Positions 1-6,150 of a stretch of 6,150 bases of DNA are shown in pieces. The stretch covers positions 1 through 6,150 of the forward strand of contig RFIY01000117.1 of the NCBI GenBank assembly GCA_003695505.1. Reading direction: 5' to 3'. Both the position numbers and the translations under genes were made by a program. Every line of letters starts with the position of its first letter. Position 1 is the stretch's first letter. This stretch comes from J088 sp003695505 [NCBI: Candidatus Dadabacteria bacterium] (GTDB taxonomy: Bacteria; J088). Below the pieces are notes generated by a model that saw only the letters and a program-made list of their open reading frames with translations, did not search any database and was not told the DNA's origin.

Positions 1-266
1 CCCGCAAGGGACTCAGTGGGCGCCAGTGCCAGCACCTGGACGGGCTGGCCAAAGTGTTGCAGCCACCTTGCCGCCACATAACCATCACCGCCGTTGTTGC
101 CTTTGCCGGCAAACACGCGGACTGGACGTTCCGGCCAGCGGCGGCGGATGGATTCCGCGACGGCACGCCCGGCCTGTTCCATCAGGACTCGTCCAGGAAT
201 GCCAACCCGCCCGATCGTCGCCTGATCAATACGAGCGACACTATCGCCAGAGAATAACGGGATCAT
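1..266 (-). CDS. nnr: NAD(P)H-hydrate epimerase / dehydratase, N-terminal part (partial, cut by window edge)
   Basis: The reverse strand from the ATG at 266-264 stays open to the left edge, giving 88 complete codons. The product begins MIPLFSGDSVARIDQ and continues through GIPGRVLMEQAGRAVAESI (residues 23-40, allowing for the preceding Val) to VFAGKGNNGGDGYVAARWL (51-69). The NNGGDG loop (57-62) and the preceding xxLMExAGRAVA helix are hallmarks of the YjeF_N domain, a Rossmann-like fold that epimerises the R and S forms of hydrated NADH/NADPH. In most bacteria this domain is fused to an ADP-dependent (S)-NAD(P)HX dehydratase, making a cytoplasmic metabolite-repair enzyme of about 500 residues. 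The second domain would lie outside this window, so bifunctionality is assumed. The start fits the family's usual N-terminus. It overlaps the stop of the upstream lipoprotein gene by four bases (ATGA, 263-266). No good Shine-Dalgarno sequence precedes it, which favours translational coupling. Confidence 0.93.
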   Translation of the reverse strand, partial: MIPLFSGDSVARIDQATIGRVGIPGRVLMEQAGRAVAESIRRRWPERPVRVFAGKGNNGGDGYVAARWLQHFGQPVQVLALAPTESLA

Positions 267-3200
267 GGCGAAACGACACCGCGCACCAGGAAGGTTCGCA
301 GCACACCATTGCCGTCGCCGGAACAGGAAGAACCTGAGCCATCGCAATGATACCCGACAAAAAGATCATTGCCATTCGCCACACCGACCAGGCCGCGAAT
401 CTTCTTCCCGCTAGCGAAATCGGTCGTCACGAGTCGCGGGGTAATCGGGTCGCTCATGTCGAAAATGAACAGTCCGAAATCGGTCGCCTGCAACCAGAAT
501 GGATCTGCATTCGCAGCCGCAATCGTGCCATTGCCCGAGACACAGGCAAACTGAAGCGTTTCCTCGATACTTGTACACGGTGCAATGTCGCTGCGTACGA
601 CCAGCCCATCGCGATCGAGAACGGTAATCAATCCGCTGACGGCATTGGTCCGCACGATCAGGCGACGCCCACGCACCGATAATGGCCACGGTGTCCCACC
701 GACCGTACTCGGCATCAGCACCACCGTATTGCCGAGGTGATCGACCGGGCAGACACCGCCCCAGAACGGTTCGATGCATAATCGATCGAACCCCTGAAAA
801 AAGAGCGCCATCGTACGACTGGCTGCAACCGCCGGCGTCAGACGGGAGATGACCGGCGGCTCAAAGCCGAGAGATTGCGACGCCAGCTCTCCGCCAAGAT
901 CCTGCATAAAACGCGTACTTCGTCCGTTCAGTCGCAACGGCGCATCGTCAATCCCCTGTAGCACGACCAGTCCCTTGCCATCACGTTCGAAGGTGTACAG
1001 CAGGAATGGCTGTGATGGATCGGGATCATCAAGCAGCTGCACATGCTGAATCGTTGCGCCTGAGCCCGCCGGAATGCGTAACAGCTCCGTCCGGGGTTGC
1101 CGGCGCTCCGCGATGATGACATCACTTGACGTCGCAGTCGCCATGAGATCCCGCCCATCGGCGGTTCTGAGCAAAGAGACATCGACAACCGTTCGTGTCG
1201 CCGGCATGAGCCATTCCAGGACGGGCCGGGGACGGTCGTCGCTGCGCCGCTCGATGCGCACCTGCGCGATCCCGCCGGAAGTCGCGGCAAGCAGACGAGA
1301 CTGCGCCGGTATCTCGACGAAATGTACGATGCTGCCACCGATCGCGACGTCATCCGTGGCGCCCGCAACAACCGATGAGACCGCGCCGGTCGCGGCGCGC
1401 AGGGCGCGACCCGGTACAAGCGCGAGGCCGGCTGCGCCATCCGCAATCCATATCTGGTCCGCAGCCGGCACGACCGCCTGAGGGCCATCATAAGCCGCGC
1501 CGTCCCGCGCTTCCCGACGCGCCGGCATCAGCCGCAACCATCCGGAGCGCCCGTCCAGCGGCCACGCCCAGACCCCGCGAGGTTGCCGATCGCCAAATGT
1601 CGTACCGGTACTGTTGTAGGCGGCACTGTGATTCAACAGATAGACATGTTGCACACCATGCACCAGCCCATCCGCTGGCTGCGGCAGCGGCGTCTGCGCC
1701 ATCAGCGACCAGGCAGGTCCGCCGGCCGTAACAGCCACATCATAAACCGCCAATTGCCCGTCGCTCGTTGCCAAAGCGACCTGCGCGTCGGCGACAAAAG
1801 ACAGCATGGCCGTTGAGGAGCCTGAAAACGTCACGCTGTCGGCGAAACCTCGCGCCAACGCGATGTGATGTTCATCGATAAACCAGAACGTTCCACCGCC
1901 GGGCGCATCTGCTTTTCCATCCGTCCAGATGCTCGCGGTTGCCGTCACCGTCATGTCGGCACGCCTCGGCAACGTGTAGCGAACGGTTCCAGTCCCCGGG
2001 TCCCAGAACGCCGGACGCGTCAGTGCAAAGGCGATCCGCTCGCGCCCACGCGCGGACAACGCCTCGACGGCCGCAGCGGTCTTGAGGCAGGCAGACGGAT
2101 TGGATCCGCACCAGACGACCGGAGATGTCCCGGACAAGTCGTATGTGACGACGCCCCAGCTCCCGGCGCTATCGCGCGTCGCCACAGCGGCGAACAGCAC
2201 CTGATCGGCCGCAACCGCGTGCTCGGTCGACCAGGTTGTCGCAAAGCCGGTCATTGCAGGCGTGGTCAGTGGGTTCGCAAGTGTTCGAACCATTGTTGCA
2301 CAGGTCGAAGACGCACTGGCCGTCAGTGCCGCCGCCGCGTCAAATACCTTGACGCCATTGTTCTGCTCTGCGATCAACATACTCGCGGCGGCCCCTCCGC
2401 CCGTTCGAAAGGCGACCGTGTTTACGAGCGGTATTCCGCACGGTGACCACGCGGTCAGTGATGTCACACTCCCCTGCGTGCCGATCACGGATGTATAAAT
2501 GTCATCCCCGGCACCAAAAAGAACCGACCCAACCTTCTCCAGCCCCACGAGGTCGGCCGGCGTTTGCGATACGGCATCCAGCAACCACGTAGTCTGCGCA
2601 CGCGCGATCGTACCAACCCGATCACCGAACAGTGCAAACGCCGTGGTCGCCGCGTTTGCGGCCGCAGTCGCCGTCAGCGGCTGGACGTCGCGCAAGTCAA
2701 AACGAAGATCAAGCAAATCCCCGGGCAAGAATTCTTCGAGCACCGACACGACATCACACGCGCCGACCCCGAACTCACCGTCCGCATCATAGGCGCGAAT
2801 CACCGGGCGAAACTGTCCGGCCAGCGCATAGCTGTGATTGATCGGTAACTCCTGCCGGTTTCCCGGGATCGTCTGATCGAAAATCCCATCGCCATCGAAG
2901 TCGATCTCGAAACGCTCTACACCACGATCCGAGCCCGGATCGTTCGCATCCGGATCAAAGCCAGTGACGAAGAACTGCAGGTTGTCGCCGGGGCGCGGCT
3001 GTGCCACGAGTTTGATGACGGAACACGAAACCGCAGGCACCTCGTTACAGCTAAGCTTCAGGCTGCGCTCAACGGACGCGCCGCCACGGCCAAAGCGATC
3101 CACGGCCGTGACCGTGACCAGCACGTTCGCTGGATCACAGGAATCGTAGGTGAATACCGGGCACTCATCGGTAGCGCTTTCGACGTCGGGCAGGCCGTCT

Positions 3201-3499
3201 CCGTCGAGATCCCACCGGAGCACCGCTGCGTCGGCCAGTTCAGGAACCGCGAACTCCACGTCTGCACAAAATTCGCCCTGCAGGGGAACTTTCCCGCCAC
3301 CCGGAGGGAAAATCCCAACTTCCCGAATAACTGGAGGGGGAATCAGATCGACGCAGTGCGGACATTCCAGGTGAAGCCACGGCCGATCAGGGGTTGGGCA
3401 TGTGGCAACGCACTGATCCTCAATGGATGTTGCGTTGGTACATCCAGCCAGAAGCAGGGCTGCGAAAGTCCCCCTTAAGCCTCTGCGCAACCAGTTCAC
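263..3499 (-). CDS. Large multidomain lipoprotein with PKD-like domains and beta-propeller-like repeats
   Basis: This 1078-residue protein matches no named family I recognise. A basic n-region (RRGLR, 5-9), a hydrophobic stretch and the lipobox LAGC (17-20) mark it as a lipoprotein acylated at Cys20. Thr at +2, rather than Asp, suggests outer-membrane sorting. A Cys-rich neck follows (C30, C34, C46, C49). Two PKD/Ig-like domains come next, at about 57-150 and 155-253, each with an Asp-rich loop: DLDGDGLPD at 97-105 and DFDGDGIFD at 200-208, resembling calcium-binding loops. From about 260 to the end the protein is rich in short beta-strand units of propeller type, such as NGVKVFD (381-387) and GQLAVYDV (581-588). 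GLFIFDMSDPITPRLV (1009-1024) matches the LVIVD repeat pattern. The mature chain has 20 Cys besides Cys20, several in close pairs (464/471, 908/917, 975/986, 1052/1059), as expected for periplasmic or surface disulfides. The start is GTG, directly after the TGA of the upstream gene, with no alternative ATG nearby. A binding or scaffold role is inference only. Confidence 0.9.
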   Translation of the reverse strand: MNWLRRGLRGTFAALLLAGCTNATSIEDQCVATCPTPDRPWLHLECPHCVDLIPPPVIREVGIFPPGGGKVPLQGEFCADVEFAVPELADAAVLRWDLDGDGLPDVESATDECPVFTYDSCDPANVLVTVTAVDRFGRGGASVERSLKLSCNEVPAVSCSVIKLVAQPRPGDNLQFFVTGFDPDANDPGSDRGVERFEIDFDGDGIFDQTIPGNRQELPINHSYALAGQFRPVIRAYDADGEFGVGACDVVSVLEEFLPGDLLDLRFDLRDVQPLTATAAANAATTAFALFGDRVGTIARAQTTWLLDAVSQTPADLVGLEKVGSVLFGAGDDIYTSVIGTQGSVTSLTAWSPCGIPLVNTVAFRTGGGAAASMLIAEQNNGVKVFDAAAALTASASSTCATMVRTLANPLTTPAMTGFATTWSTEHAVAADQVLFAAVATRDSAGSWGVVTYDLSGTSPVVWCGSNPSACLKTAAAVEALSARGRERIAFALTRPAFWDPGTGTVRYTLPRRADMTVTATASIWTDGKADAPGGGTFWFIDEHHIALARGFADSVTFSGSSTAMLSFVADAQVALATSDGQLAVYDVAVTAGGPAWSLMAQTPLPQPADGLVHGVQHVYLLNHSAAYNSTGTTFGDRQPRGVWAWPLDGRSGWLRLMPARREARDGAAYDGPQAVVPAADQIWIADGAAGLALVPGRALRAATGAVSSVVAGATDDVAIGGSIVHFVEIPAQSRLLAATSGGIAQVRIERRSDDRPRPVLEWLMPATRTVVDVSLLRTADGRDLMATATSSDVIIAERRQPRTELLRIPAGSGATIQHVQLLDDPDPSQPFLLYTFERDGKGLVVLQGIDDAPLRLNGRSTRFMQDLGGELASQSLGFEPPVISRLTPAVAASRTMALFFQGFDRLCIEPFWGGVCPVDHLGNTVVLMPSTVGGTPWPLSVRGRRLIVRTNAVSGLITVLDRDGLVVRSDIAPCTSIEETLQFACVSGNGTIAAANADPFWLQATDFGLFIFDMSDPITPRLVTTDFASGKKIRGLVGVANGNDLFVGYHCDGSGSSCSGDGNGVLRTFLVRGVVSP

Positions 3500-4732
3500 T
3501 CAGTTCGTTGAAACCACCGAGAACTTGAGAGCTTCACGACCCGAGTCACGGTAGGCAATTCCGAGATCGCCATCACCCGGCAACAGCGCGATTGACGAGA
3601 AACTGCCGACGATGCCCTTCAGATCAACACGCTTGTCGAACCAGCGCCCGTCCGGCAGCCGGAACGCGACCTTGAGGTCGTTATTCGTGCTGTCGTAATA
3701 CGAGATGGTCGGGCGCCCCTGACGGTCAATCGTAATGGATGACGTTTCCCCGACGATGCCATCCCGATCGACGCGCTCGATGACCGTTTCCGTGGTGGAA
3801 AAGCGGAAGCTTGCATACTTCAGATCAGCGTTCGAAGCGTCGTAGTAACTCATGTGTACGACGTCATCCGTAAACGCGTTGCCATTGACGTCTACATAGT
3901 CCGATAGTGTGGTACTCACCCACTGCCCAACATCCGACGCGTTCGGATCCAGTCGCCCATCGATCGTGCGCGGCGGAACGAACTCGAGGGCTCCACCATT
4001 GTCGACCATCCATGTCAGGTTGAGGACCCCAAGGGAGGCGTTGTAGTACGCGATCACGGGCAATGCGAGTCCGCCCTGCCCCTCTCGCAACTCGATCGAC
4101 ATACGCGAGTTGATGTTGCCGCCCTTACCGGACGTCAACGTGCCGTCGTCCACGGTCAACCCACCGAGGGCGCGAGACTGAGGATCGTACACCAGATACT
4201 GAAGATTGAAGTTTCCGACGTCGATGGTTGAAATATGCGCGATATCGTTTCGATCGAGGCGCATCGACAGGAAGCCCTCGGTTTCGGTCGCAAGCGGTAT
4301 GGACTGGCGTTCCCATTCGAGTCCGTTGAACAACGCGTATTTGATCCGCCCGTTGGTGAAATCATAATACGCGATATGTGGCCGCCCGGTCTGGGTGAAC
4401 TCAAGCTGTGGATATCCGCCTACGTCGCCATCGGTATCGACATCCTCGATGACCCATTGTCCGGTACCGGGCTCCAGTTTCGCGTAGCGAAGATCCCCCG
4501 GCTCACGGACATAATACGCAACCGCCGGTTGACCATCAATTGGATCAATCGCCAGGTCTCCGAAAAAACCTGGATTGGCCAGTGCATCGATCGTCGTCGT
4601 TTGCACACGGATTCCGGTCACGAGCTCGATTTCGCCGCTGCGTCCACAACCCGCGACCAACAGGGGCAGCACGATCAGAAGCAGTTGCGCAAGCGCCTCA
4701 CAGGAACGAGATCTGAATGACATGTAGTTCAC
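3500..4732 (-). CDS. Lipoprotein with a probable seven-bladed YYD-repeat beta-propeller
   Basis: The protein is 410 residues from the GTG at 4732. Its signal peptide has an Arg-containing n-region, the hydrophobic core LLLIVLPLL and the lipobox LVAGC, with lipidated Cys29. Gly at +2 points to the outer membrane. The mature part holds seven copies of a repeat with consensus PxIAYYDxxNxDLKYA. They start near residues 69 (PAVAYYVREPGDLRYAK), 118 (PHIAYYDFTNGRIKYA), 164 (degenerate), 225 (PVIAYYNASLGVLNL), 291 (VVHMSYYDASNADLKYA), 341 (PTISYYDSTNNDLKVA) and 390 (LGIAYRDSGREALKFSV). Most copies are preceded by a G-x-S-hydrophobic-x-x-D-x-x-G unit. Spacing is about 46-66 residues, which fits one propeller blade per repeat. 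No Cys remains after Cys29, unlike the next protein. Similar YYD/DLKYA repeats occur in uncharacterised secreted bacterial proteins; the ligand is unknown. An ATG at 4723 is an equally possible start: GGAGG lies 3 bases from the GTG and 12 from this ATG. It is the first gene of the operon with the larger lipoprotein and nnr. Confidence 0.9.
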   Translation of the reverse strand: MNYMSFRSRSCEALAQLLLIVLPLLVAGCGRSGEIELVTGIRVQTTTIDALANPGFFGDLAIDPIDGQPAVAYYVREPGDLRYAKLEPGTGQWVIEDVDTDGDVGGYPQLEFTQTGRPHIAYYDFTNGRIKYALFNGLEWERQSIPLATETEGFLSMRLDRNDIAHISTIDVGNFNLQYLVYDPQSRALGGLTVDDGTLTSGKGGNINSRMSIELREGQGGLALPVIAYYNASLGVLNLTWMVDNGGALEFVPPRTIDGRLDPNASDVGQWVSTTLSDYVDVNGNAFTDDVVHMSYYDASNADLKYASFRFSTTETVIERVDRDGIVGETSSITIDRQGRPTISYYDSTNNDLKVAFRLPDGRWFDKRVDLKGIVGSFSSIALLPGDGDLGIAYRDSGREALKFSVVSTN

Positions 4733-4735
4733 GAA

Positions 4736-4740
4736 CCTCC
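4736..4740 (-). promoter_or_regulatory. Ribosome-binding site (GGAGG) of the 410-residue lipoprotein
   Basis: On the minus strand GGAGGT is an exact match to the anti-Shine-Dalgarno sequence. It stands 3 bases before the GTG at 4732 and 12 bases before the ATG at 4723. Neither spacing is ideal (5-9 is usual), so this site supports the gene but does not settle the start. Confidence 0.75.
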
Positions 4741-4741
4741 G

Positions 4742-4775
4742 GGCGTCATTTTACCGGATCACCGCCAGTGACGCC
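4742..4775. repeat. Inverted repeat GGCGTCA / TGACGCC in the operon promoter region
   Basis: Two perfect 7-base arms (4742-4748 and 4769-4775) are separated by 20 bases and overlap the candidate -10 hexamer. The layout could be a regulator-binding palindrome with half-sites about 27 bases apart centre to centre, or chance. No regulator gene is in the window to connect it to. Confidence 0.3.
4748..4753 (-). promoter_or_regulatory. Possible -10 element of the lipoprotein-nnr operon
   Basis: TAAAAT on the minus strand matches the sigma-70 -10 consensus TATAAT at five of six positions. It lies between the upstream terminator and the first operon gene, where a promoter is expected. The hexamer 17 bases upstream (TGGCGT) is a poor -35 match. 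Transcription would begin almost at the GGAGG, leaving a very short leader. This is a weak prediction based on position and one hexamer. Confidence 0.3.
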
Positions 4776-4802
4776 ATCATTTTTTGGACGATACGGTCAC
4801 CG

Positions 4803-4841
4803 AAACAAAAAGGCGGCGGACAACTGTTGTTGTCCGCCGCC
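4803..4841 (-). terminator. Rho-independent terminator downstream of the CTERM surface-protein gene
   Basis: On the minus strand a perfect 13-base-pair stem (arms 4841-4829 and 4824-4812, sequence GGCGGCGGACAAC with its complement) closes a 4-base loop and is followed at once by TTTTTGTTT (4811-4803). This is a textbook intrinsic terminator, 27 bases past the TGA at 4869-4871. It separates the right-hand gene from the lipoprotein-nnr operon, so that operon should have its own promoter. Confidence 0.93.
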
Positions 4842-4868
4842 GCTTGTTGACCGAAATGGTCTCGTGGA

Positions 4869-6150
4869 TCAGGCGACCCGACGACGCCGTCCAGCGATCA
4901 ACGCCGGCACGAGAAGAATCAGGACGAGGTCGAGAAGACCGTTGCCCCCGCTCGTCGTCGAGCTACATCCGAATCCACCGTCTTCGACCGCGATGGTCAG
5001 CACCTGCTCACCGACATTGCCGCTCTCGTCCATCGCGCGGACAGTGAGAACGTGCTGGCCGGGTGCAGCGTCAAGGACCATTTCCTTGTCGTAGCTGTAC
5101 TGCGACCATTCGCCATCATCCAGGCGCCAGGCCACGCGGACATCTTCGCTGCGTGTTTGGGCATCGTAGACATCGGCGACGAAGGTCGGGATACCGTTCT
5201 GGACGCGATCCCCAAGGATCTTGACCTGCGGCGCAACCGAGTCGACCACAAAGACCAGACGCTCAGGCGTGTACTCCACGTTCTTCTGCGGATCCATTGC
5301 GCGGACCTCAAAGACGTGGCGGCCTTCAAACAGACCCGGAATCCGTGCAGTCGTGGCGGGCACGAATGGTGTCCAGAAACCGCCGTCGACGCGGTAGCTG
5401 TACACCAGCTCGCTCGGATCGACTGTCGGGTGCCAGCCTTCGTACTCGATGATCGTCTCAAAGCCGTGCGCCTTACGCACACCCTTGATGATCGTTTCCG
5501 GCGACTGGTAACCCGGAGGGAAGTTCCCTTCGCCGGCCGGCGCGAATCCAGGGGCAAGCCCCAGAGACGCGAGGATGTCACTCAGTCGCGTCTTGAACGA
5601 TTCACTCACACAGGTGATGTCGGTGACGGCGTTGCTGCCACCCCAGGTGGTTGCATTGTTGTCACCGTCGATGTCGCCGTCGCAGTAGTCGTAGCCGAGG
5701 TCGAGACCGGAGTCATCTCCGGTGAGCGCCAGCGGCTCAACGAACGAGTCGATCAGGCGAAGCAGGAAGTTGGTCTCCAGGTAGCTCAGGTCGACACCCA
5801 GTGCAACGACGAGGTAGTCACCGAAGCCGCTGGAGTCGCCATCTGACACGTCTCGCGTAATCGGCGTGGCCGACGAGTTCCCGAAGACCGGATCCGGGCA
5901 GACGCCGGTACCGGCACCTGTGTTGTTGAGGCAACCGAGATCGGTATCGCCGTAGCCACCAGCGGAGCTGAAACCGTTGTCGCCGCTCGTGCCGTTTTCC
6001 TGGTCGCTGTTCCATACGAAACTCGGACCAATGTACGGGATCGTCACGATCACCGGCAGATCCAGGTAGGCGGCCGGGTCGAAGCCGATTTCCGCGAAGA
6101 ACGAGATCTCACCCGAGAGAATCAGACCCAGCAGGTTTGAGATCGCGTCC
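4869..6150 (-). CDS. Secreted/surface protein with Ig-like domains and MYXO-CTERM-like sorting tail (partial, 5' end outside window)
   Basis: The frame is open from the right edge to the TGA at 4871-4869, giving 426 visible residues (numbered here from the edge). No start is credible inside the window: the GTG at 6053 is simply an internal Val codon, since coding continues upstream with DAISNLLGLILSGEISFF. The first half is acidic and Gly/Asn-rich, with a Cys pair (73/84), a calcium-loop-like CDGDIDGDNN (156-165) and Cys180. Two Ig/Fn3-like domains follow. The first, about 232-303, carries VYSYRVDGGFWTPF and GRHVFEVRAMD. The second, about 306-389, carries VAWRLDDGEWSQYSY and GQHVLTVRAMDESGN. 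The C-terminus has FGCSS (393-397), a hydrophobic helix (about 405-418) and RRRR (421-424), ending VA. This is the tripartite Gly-Cys, membrane segment, basic-tail layout of MYXO-CTERM and related signals, which are thought to be cleaved by a myxosortase-type protease and attached to the cell surface. The overall function is not recognisable. Confidence 0.88.
   Translation of the reverse strand, partial: DAISNLLGLILSGEISFFAEIGFDPAAYLDLPVIVTIPYIGPSFVWNSDQENGTSGDNGFSSAGGYGDTDLGCLNNTGAGTGVCPDPVFGNSSATPITRDVSDGDSSGFGDYLVVALGVDLSYLETNFLLRLIDSFVEPLALTGDDSGLDLGYDYCDGDIDGDNNATTWGGSNAVTDITCVSESFKTRLSDILASLGLAPGFAPAGEGNFPPGYQSPETIIKGVRKAHGFETIIEYEGWHPTVDPSELVYSYRVDGGFWTPFVPATTARIPGLFEGRHVFEVRAMDPQKNVEYTPERLVFVVDSVAPQVKILGDRVQNGIPTFVADVYDAQTRSEDVRVAWRLDDGEWSQYSYDKEMVLDAAPGQHVLTVRAMDESGNVGEQVLTIAVEDGGFGCSSTTSGGNGLLDLVLILLVPALIAGRRRRVA

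Noticed and set aside
26-337. Plus-strand open frame at the left edge
   Set aside because: The opposite strand encodes the unmistakable YjeF_N motif NNGGDG. The plus-strand product is low-complexity and Arg/Pro-rich, typical of an antisense shadow.
1865-2446. Plus-strand open frame of about 193 codons inside the large lipoprotein gene
   Set aside because: It is Arg/Gly-rich with no domain and lies wholly opposite a continuous 1078-residue frame with a signal peptide and recognisable domains.
4235-4720. Plus-strand open frame of about 161 codons antisense to the 410-residue lipoprotein
   Set aside because: It runs opposite the clear repeat-bearing lipoprotein frame, has no good ribosome-binding site that I can see, and resembles no known protein.
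263-4732. A single gene of about 1490 codons split by a premature stop (pseudogene)
   Set aside because: A complete lipoprotein signal peptide with lipobox begins right after the TGA, which is expected for a separate gene and not for the middle of a broken one.
4742-4786. A plus-strand terminator formed by the GGCGTCA/TGACGCC repeat and the following T run
   Set aside because: The stem is only 7 base pairs with a 20-base loop, the T run is set off by four bases, and no plus-strand gene ends there.
5052-5846. Plus-strand open frame of about 264 codons antisense to the CTERM surface-protein gene
   Set aside because: The minus strand here encodes recognisable Ig-like repeats and a sorting tail. 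The antisense product shows no domain and is what GC-rich codon bias often leaves open on the opposite strand.
1-6150. tRNA, rRNA, CRISPR array, insertion sequence or phage/defence genes
   Set aside because: No array of regularly spaced repeats, transposase-like frame or terminal inverted repeats was visible, and almost all sequence is accounted for by four minus-strand coding regions.

Overview
The window is GC-rich DNA in which all credible genes lie on the minus strand, so it reads right to left. Three features suggest a delta-proteobacterial-type organism such as Myxococcota or Bradymonadota: two consecutive large secreted lipoproteins, Asp-rich DxDGDG loops, and a protein ending in a Cys-containing tail of the MYXO-CTERM kind. 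This assignment is an inference; the window carries no taxonomic marker gene.

Right part (6150 to 4869): the 3' portion of a secreted or surface protein. Its start lies outside the window. It has an acidic, calcium-loop-like region, two Ig-like/Fn3-like domains, and a C-terminal sorting signal (Gly-Cys, hydrophobic helix, RRRR). A strong Rho-independent terminator follows (4803-4841) and closes that transcription unit.

Middle and left part (4732 to 1): a tight three-gene minus-strand operon preceded by a short promoter-sized gap with a clear GGAGG ribosome-binding site. The first gene encodes a 410-residue lipoprotein that is probably a seven-bladed beta-propeller built from a PxIAYYDxxNxDLKYA-type repeat. 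The second encodes a 1078-residue lipoprotein with two PKD-like domains, a long beta-propeller-like region and an LVIVD-like repeat at its end. The third is the start of nnr, the bifunctional NAD(P)HX repair enzyme, cut by the left edge after about 88 codons. Gene junctions are TGA directly followed by GTG (no gap) and a 4-base ATGA overlap, so the three are almost certainly co-transcribed and probably translationally coupled.

The two lipoproteins are probably exported and anchored by lipid, most likely in the outer membrane, where the propellers could act as binding or scaffold modules. Their ligands cannot be read from the sequence. The link to nnr looks like shared transcription rather than shared pathway. 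I found no RNA gene, mobile element, CRISPR array, phage gene or recognisable defence system. The most interesting content is the uncharacterised lipoprotein pair and the C-terminal sorting signal.
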